Part shown: positions 60,357-64,000 of the stretch, in pieces
Layout: the number at the start of each line of letters is the position of its first letter
Position numbering within the stretch: the first letter of the stretch is position 1
DNA from: Duganella sacchari
GTDB taxonomy: Bacteria > Pseudomonadota > Gammaproteobacteria > Burkholderiales > Burkholderiaceae_D
DNA: 64,000 nt
Assembly (NCBI RefSeq): GCF_900143065.1
Contig: NZ_FRCX01000007.1
Span: 62,001 to 126,000 of the forward strand
Direction of reading: 5' to 3'
The notes under the pieces: model-generated
Databases searched by the model: none
Seen by the model: the letters and a program-made list of their open reading frames with translations, nothing else
Told to the model about the DNA's origin: nothing
Made by a program: the position numbers and the translations under genes

Positions 60357-61172
60357 TTAACTGACCAGGATCTGACACAGGTCGCTGACCATCAGCGGAC
60401 ACTGTTGCGTAAGCTGCTGGCGCTGCTCGTCGTCGAACGCCAGCGTGCTCCAGGCCTGTTCGCGCTGCGCCGGGCTGGCGTCGGATGGCTCGGCCAGGCA
60501 ATGCGCCAGCCCGACCGCCTGCGCCAGCCCGATGGCGTCGGCGCGGTGCTGATGGCTGATGGCATCCTGTATCGCCTGCGGGAATCGCCAGTGGGCGGCC
60601 AGCGCGCTGCCGGTGTGCGCGTGATCGACGCCAAACACCGCCAGTTCGGCATCCGCCACGCTGGCATCGGCATGTGCCTGGCGCCATGCTGGCACTGCCA
60701 CGTACTCCTGCGGGAAGCGTGTGGCCAGCACCAGCGTGCCCAGGTTGTGCAGCAGCCCCGCAGTGAAAGCCGTGTCCGGGCTCTGGCGCAGATGACGGGC
60801 CAGCGCGCGCGCCCATACGGCCGTGGCAATCGCCTGGCGCCAGAACAGGTCGAAATCGAGTGCGCTGCCGGCGGCCGGTGGCACGGCGCTGATGACGCCG
60901 CACGCCATGACCAGCGTCCGCACGCTGTGCAGCCCCAGCACCGACATCGCCTGCTGGATGCTGTTGACCTTGGACGGCATGCCGTAAAACGAGGAATTGG
61001 CCAGCCTGAGCGTCTTGGCGGTGAGCGCCTGGTCGAGCGCGATGCGGCCCGACAGGTAGTGCAGATCGACGTCCTCCTGCGCCATGCTGCTCAGCAGCTC
61101 GGCCACCACGGCCGGCAGCGACGGCAGGTCGTGGATGCGGCGTATCACCTCGTCCAGGGCGATGTGGCTCAT
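60357..61172 (-). CDS. HDOD-domain signalling protein
   Basis: A 271-residue HDOD protein: LDEVIRRIHDLPSLPAVVAE at the start, SSMAQEDVDLHYLSGRIALD, LRLANSSFYGMPSKVNSIQQ and GLLHNLGTLVLA are the family marks. The HD metal ligands are not conserved as in enzymes, so it is probably a non-catalytic output or scaffold domain. ATG overlaps the stop of the EAL-REC-PAS gene (ATGA). Often found beside two-component and c-di-GMP genes, as here. Confidence 0.9.
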   Translation of the reverse strand: MSHIALDEVIRRIHDLPSLPAVVAELLSSMAQEDVDLHYLSGRIALDQALTAKTLRLANSSFYGMPSKVNSIQQAMSVLGLHSVRTLVMACGVISAVPPAAGSALDFDLFWRQAIATAVWARALARHLRQSPDTAFTAGLLHNLGTLVLATRFPQEYVAVPAWRQAHADASVADAELAVFGVDHAHTGSALAAHWRFPQAIQDAISHQHRADAIGLAQAVGLAHCLAEPSDASPAQREQAWSTLAFDDEQRQQLTQQCPLMVSDLCQILVS

Positions 61173-62671
61173 GGTGCGTCCTCGCAGTGGCTCAGCGTGA
61201 TGAGGCTGCCGCGCGAGGCGGAATGCAGTCCCATCGGATAGGCCTGCACGGCGTAGCGCAGGCCGTCGATATGGGCCAGATGGCCGGGAGGCGGCAGGGC
61301 GCCGCCCGGGAACAGCGCCGGCAGCACCGCGCTGGCCGCATTGCCGAGCAGGGCGCCGCTGCGCTGGAACAGGCGGCCGGCGGCGCCGTTGACGAACGCG
61401 ATCATGCCGACGTCGTCCATGCCGATCACGGGCAGCGGCAACTGCTGCAGGATGTCGTGCGCGATGTTGAGGCTGATCTCATCGCGGTCGATCTGGCGCT
61501 GCATCTGGTGCAGCAACTGTTCCATGCGGCGGTTGGCGCTGGCCAGTTCGTGGTTGGCGTTGCGCACCTCCATGGTCAGGCGCAGATTGTCGTCGGCGAT
61601 TTCCTTGAGGCGGAAGGCGTCGCGCAGGTGCGCGCGCAGGTGGTCATCGTTCCATGGCTTGGTGAGAAATTTGTAGATCGCGCCCTCGTTGACGGCATCG
61701 GTGACCGATTGCAGCTCGGTGTAGCCGGACAGCATGATGCGGATGGTATCGGGCCGCAGGATGCGCGCCTGGCGCAGGAAGTCGGCGCCGCTCAGGCCCG
61801 GCATGCGCTGGTCGGAGATGATGACATCGACCGGCTGCCGGGCCAGCAGCTCCAGGCCCTGTTCGCCGCAGTCGGCGCTCAGGATCTCGTAGCCGTCCGG
61901 GCGCAGCAGGCGCCGCAGCGCGGACAGGATATTGGCCTCGTCATCGACCAGCAGCAGGCAGCGCCGCCTGGCCTGCACGCGCAGCAGATGCGGCGGCAGG
62001 CGGCGGTCTTCGCGCAGCAGCGCGCCCACCTCGGTTGGCGTCAGCGGCGGCGCGTAAAACGGCCCCTGTATCAGGTCGCACAGATTATTGCGCAGGAAGG
62101 CGCACTGGGCTTCGGTGTGCACGCCGTCGGCGGCCACGCGGATGCCGAGATAGTGGGCCATGGCGATCAGGGCCTGGCACATGGCGGCCGCGCCTTCATC
62201 GTCCGCCACGTGCGTCACGCAGGCGGCGTCGAGCTTGATGTAATCGAAGGGATAGCGTTTCAGATTGCGCAGGCAGGCCGGGCCTGAACCGAACTGGTCC
62301 AGCGTGAGGCAGGCGCCCAGCTGTTTGAAGAACGCCAGTGCGCTGTCGCTGGCGGTGGGATTCTTGGTCAACGTGGCTTCGCTGAGTTCCAGCGTCAGCG
62401 TCGCCGGCTGGATTGCGTACTGGTCCAGCAGCGCCGCCACGGCGGGACCGAAGTGCGGGTCATGCAGCTGCGCCGGCGCGACGTTGATGGCCACCTGGAG
62501 ATCGCCGCCATCGAGCACGCCGCCTTGCCAGTGCTGCCGGTCCTGGCACGACCGCCGCAGCGCGGGCAGGCTGTCCGCACCGGTGTGCAGTGCCTCCAGG
62601 CTGGCGACGGCGCCGTTGCGCAGATCGACCAGCGGCTGGTACAGCGGCGGCGTTGGGTCGTCGAACTCCAT
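61169..62671 (-). CDS. EAL-REC-PAS fusion protein with degenerate EAL domain
   Basis: A 500-residue signalling protein: EAL domain (about 8-225), receiver (238-355, D243-D244, phospho-D287, K338), coiled coil (355-400) and a PAS-like domain (400-495). The EAL signature E26-A-L is present, as are N63, E95 and K146, but the DDFG pair is D125-Q126 and the EGVE motif is D182-G-V-H185. Loss of these metal-site residues suggests little or no c-di-GMP hydrolysis, perhaps binding only. The EAL-first order is unusual. First gene of the four-gene minus-strand operon. Confidence 0.9.
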   Translation of the reverse strand: MEFDDPTPPLYQPLVDLRNGAVASLEALHTGADSLPALRRSCQDRQHWQGGVLDGGDLQVAINVAPAQLHDPHFGPAVAALLDQYAIQPATLTLELSEATLTKNPTASDSALAFFKQLGACLTLDQFGSGPACLRNLKRYPFDYIKLDAACVTHVADDEGAAAMCQALIAMAHYLGIRVAADGVHTEAQCAFLRNNLCDLIQGPFYAPPLTPTEVGALLREDRRLPPHLLRVQARRRCLLLVDDEANILSALRRLLRPDGYEILSADCGEQGLELLARQPVDVIISDQRMPGLSGADFLRQARILRPDTIRIMLSGYTELQSVTDAVNEGAIYKFLTKPWNDDHLRAHLRDAFRLKEIADDNLRLTMEVRNANHELASANRRMEQLLHQMQRQIDRDEISLNIAHDILQQLPLPVIGMDDVGMIAFVNGAAGRLFQRSGALLGNAASAVLPALFPGGALPPPGHLAHIDGLRYAVQAYPMGLHSASRGSLITLSHCEDAP

Positions 62672-62738
62672 CAGGCGTTCCTATCGAAATGGAAGCTGGC
62701 TGCTCGAAAATACTATCAATCGATTATACGGCGAAATA

Positions 62739-62780
62739 GTGCGCAAGCGAACGGACGCCTGTGGCCATGCGGGCGACACT
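62739..62780 (+). promoter_or_regulatory. Crp/Fnr-type site plus -10, before the 62809 gene
   Basis: GTGCG-CAAG-CGAAC-GGA (repeat 62739-62752, one mismatch in the second arm), 22 bases, then GACACT (62775-62780). The start at 62809 is 28 bases on. Weakest of the eight sites. Confidence 0.5.
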
Positions 62781-62808
62781 GCCTCCAACGCCGAATCAGG
62801 AGAATGTT

Positions 62809-63360
62809 ATGAGCACGATTATTGCGGGCCATTTCCAGTTGCAGGATGAAATTGCCGATGCGCGCCTGGCGCTGCTGGACGCCGGTTTTGCCGCAACGCG
62901 CATCAGTTCCTTTTACGTTAATCCGCCGGGGCAGCACGATGTGTACGAGCTGGGCGGCGACCATGACAAATCGCCAGGCGCCAAGGAAAGCGACGAAGGC
63001 GTGGTCAAGGGCGGCGCCACCGGCGCGGTGGCGGGCGCAGTCGCCGGCGCGGCCACCATTCCCCTCACGGGGCCGGTGGGACCGGTAGTGGGGGCCCTGG
63101 TCGGCGCCCACGTGGGTTCGCTGTACAGCCTGCACAAGATGAAGGAAGCGGGCGAACCGGACAAGGACGGCAGCAATCAGCTGGCGCCGCGCAAGTCCGG
63201 CATGATGATCGCCGTGGCGGTGGACGATGCCGCGCATGAGCAGCGCGCGCTGGAAGTGCTGCGCCGCCTGGGCGCACGCGATATCGAGCGCGCCGAGGGT
63301 GCAATCAGCGGCGGTGACTGGCGCGACTTCAATCCCAATTCACTGCCCGAACTGGTCTGA
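62809..63360 (+). CDS. Glycine-zipper stress-type protein, unknown
   Basis: A 183-residue protein without a signal peptide. Two similar alpha/beta halves (STIIAGHFQLQDEIADARLA and MMIAVAVDDAAHEQRALEVL) flank a central glycine-zipper membrane-like block, TGAVAGAVAGAATIPLTGPV then GPVVGALVGAHVGSLYSL. The layout recalls DUF1269/general-stress small proteins, but I cannot name it. TCAGGAGAATGTT precedes the ATG. Its Crp/Fnr-type site and glycine zipper put it with the envelope-stress genes. Confidence 0.8.
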   Translation: MSTIIAGHFQLQDEIADARLALLDAGFAATRISSFYVNPPGQHDVYELGGDHDKSPGAKESDEGVVKGGATGAVAGAVAGAATIPLTGPVGPVVGALVGAHVGSLYSLHKMKEAGEPDKDGSNQLAPRKSGMMIAVAVDDAAHEQRALEVLRRLGARDIERAEGAISGGDWRDFNPNSLPELV

Positions 63361-63376
63361 GCCTGGCAACAATGTC

Positions 63377-63401
63377 GGCTTGCTATCGCCGCCAGCAAGC
63401 C
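63377..63401 (+). terminator. Possible terminator hairpin
   Basis: GGCTTGCT / AGCAAGCC stem with a 9-base loop, 17 bases after the stop at 63360, followed by a T-rich tract. Confidence 0.45.
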
Positions 63402-63444
63402 CGCTGTTGCTGATTGTTGCTTATTGTTGCTTACTGTTGCTTAT
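63401..63444. repeat. Tandem 10-base repeats
   Basis: Four units sharing TGTTGC at exact 10-base steps (ccgcTGTTGC, tgatTGTTGC, ttatTGTTGC, ttacTGTTGC), then TTATGCG. They lie about 80 bases before the gene at 63522, on one face of the helix. Confidence 0.75.
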
Positions 63445-63521
63445 GCGAGACGATGCCTGCGCACGGGGCGATTTTCGGTATGATAGCCGCTAGATACCCA
63501 ACCGAAGAGCGGGAGGCGGCA

Positions 63522-63884
63522 ATGACTCAGGCATGGCTAGTGCTCACTCGTGCGGACGGACGCGATGTGACCGCGCCGTCCGAAGCCCAGATGGCGTCGG
63601 CACTGGCTGACGTCTACAACGGCAAGACCGCCCATCCCGATGGCGGCCCCGGCAGCGCCGTACTGCGCTTTGGTTACGACGACGGTCTCATGTACGAAAT
63701 GGAAGTCTCGAGCGGCGGCGCGGTGCGCTTTGCCGAATGGTCGGACCGCGACTGCGAGATTGCGCTGGCATCGCCGCGCACCATGCACGCACTGGCGCAA
63801 GCCGATGCGCTGCAACTGTGGCGCCTCATGGCGCAGCGCCAGGTCGCCAAGATCCGCAACCACCCCTGGCTCAGCGACGACTGA
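63522..63884 (+). CDS. Hypothetical protein
   Basis: A 120-residue cytoplasmic protein with GGGAGGCGGCA before the ATG. AWLVLTRADGRDVTAPSEAQ, VLRFGYDDGLMYEMEVSSGG and FAEWSDRDCEIALASPRTMH suggest a small alpha/beta fold, and the C-terminus is helical with HPWLSDD. Not recognised. A start further upstream at 63414 is possible in the same frame but would cross the tandem repeats. It is convergent with the DksA-type gene, with 3 bases between. Confidence 0.75.
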   Translation: MTQAWLVLTRADGRDVTAPSEAQMASALADVYNGKTAHPDGGPGSAVLRFGYDDGLMYEMEVSSGGAVRFAEWSDRDCEIALASPRTMHALAQADALQLWRLMAQRQVAKIRNHPWLSDD

Positions 63885-63887
63885 GGC

Positions 63888-64000
63888 TTAGCGGCGCGGC
63901 TGCTCCAGCCGCGTCTGGCACGCAATGCACAGGCGCGCTTCCGGCCGGGCGTTGAGCCGCGAGTAGCCGATGACCTCGCCGCAGCGCTCACACAAGCCAT
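63888..64000 (-). CDS. DksA/TraR-family zinc-finger protein (5' part cut by window edge)
   Basis: The last 37 codons of a gene entering from the right. GLCERCGEVIGYSRLNARPE then ARLCIACQTRLEQPRR shows the C4 zinc finger Cx2C-x17-Cx2C of the DksA/TraR family, which binds in the RNA polymerase secondary channel. The N-terminal coiled coil, which would tell DksA from short TraR-like proteins, is outside the window. Confidence 0.85.
   Translation of the reverse strand, partial: GLCERCGEVIGYSRLNARPEARLCIACQTRLEQPRR

Overview
The window looks like chromosomal DNA of a GC-rich betaproteobacterium, most likely of the family Oxalobacteraceae (Massilia, Duganella or Janthinobacterium type). I base this on codon and base bias, on the many TonB receptors, and on the mix of families present (AlkK-like ligase, PaoABC, DUF3309, DUF883, glycine-zipper lipoproteins, PF10136 protein). 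Genus is inference. There is no rRNA, tRNA, CRISPR array, prophage or insertion sequence. Coding density is very high and no gene-free stretch exceeds 300 bases.

Region 1 (1-10.8 kb) is a minus-strand operon running off the left edge: AlkK-like acyl-CoA ligase, TonB receptor, monoacylglycerol-lipase-like hydrolase, dienoyl-CoA-reductase-like SDR, glpD and glpK. Two AraC-type regulators sit on the other strand. Together they read as a pathway that takes up a glyceride or fatty ester, splits it, activates the acyl chain and burns the glycerol. Region 2 (10.9-17.3 kb) has a second TonB receptor translationally coupled to a lipoprotein metallopeptidase, then a glutamine amidotransferase, a MOSC protein and a MocR-type regulator. 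Region 3 (17.4-25.7 kb) holds a bacterial RING-finger protein of 858 residues, the periplasmic aldehyde oxidase paoABC, a 71-residue unknown and an aminotransferase. Region 4 (25.7-38.3 kb) is mostly housekeeping: DUF748 giant, RhtA-like exporter, alaC, a quinone-reductase-like MDR with its divergent LysR gene, AI-2E family protein, and a PAP2 / lipid kinase / metallophosphoesterase run.

Region 5 (38.4-63.4 kb) is an envelope and stress region: phospholipase-D lipoprotein, PF10136 membrane protein, porin, several glycine-zipper proteins, Crp/Fnr-type regulator, AsmA protein, DUF4398-OmpA-ferritin-DUF883-YqjE-type operon, BON lipoprotein, OmpA barrel, MtfA peptidase and a four-gene signalling operon (EAL-REC-PAS, HDOD, histidine kinase, response regulator). 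The right end holds a small unknown gene and the end of a DksA/TraR-type gene.

The strongest new signal is in region 5. Eight copies of a directional 14-base inverted repeat, GTRCG-NNAN-CGYAC followed by NKA, lie upstream of eight genes, and in all eight a -10-like hexamer starts exactly 22 bases after the repeat. This is the spacing of a class II activator site centred near -41.5, and the 5-4-5 layout fits a Crp/Fnr-family protein. A Crp/Fnr gene in the middle of the cluster carries one of the sites, so I propose that it runs an envelope-stress regulon and activates itself. Two long perfect hairpins with shared ends (38337-38410 and 46223-46306) sit exactly on stop codons and look like a dispersed palindromic element family.
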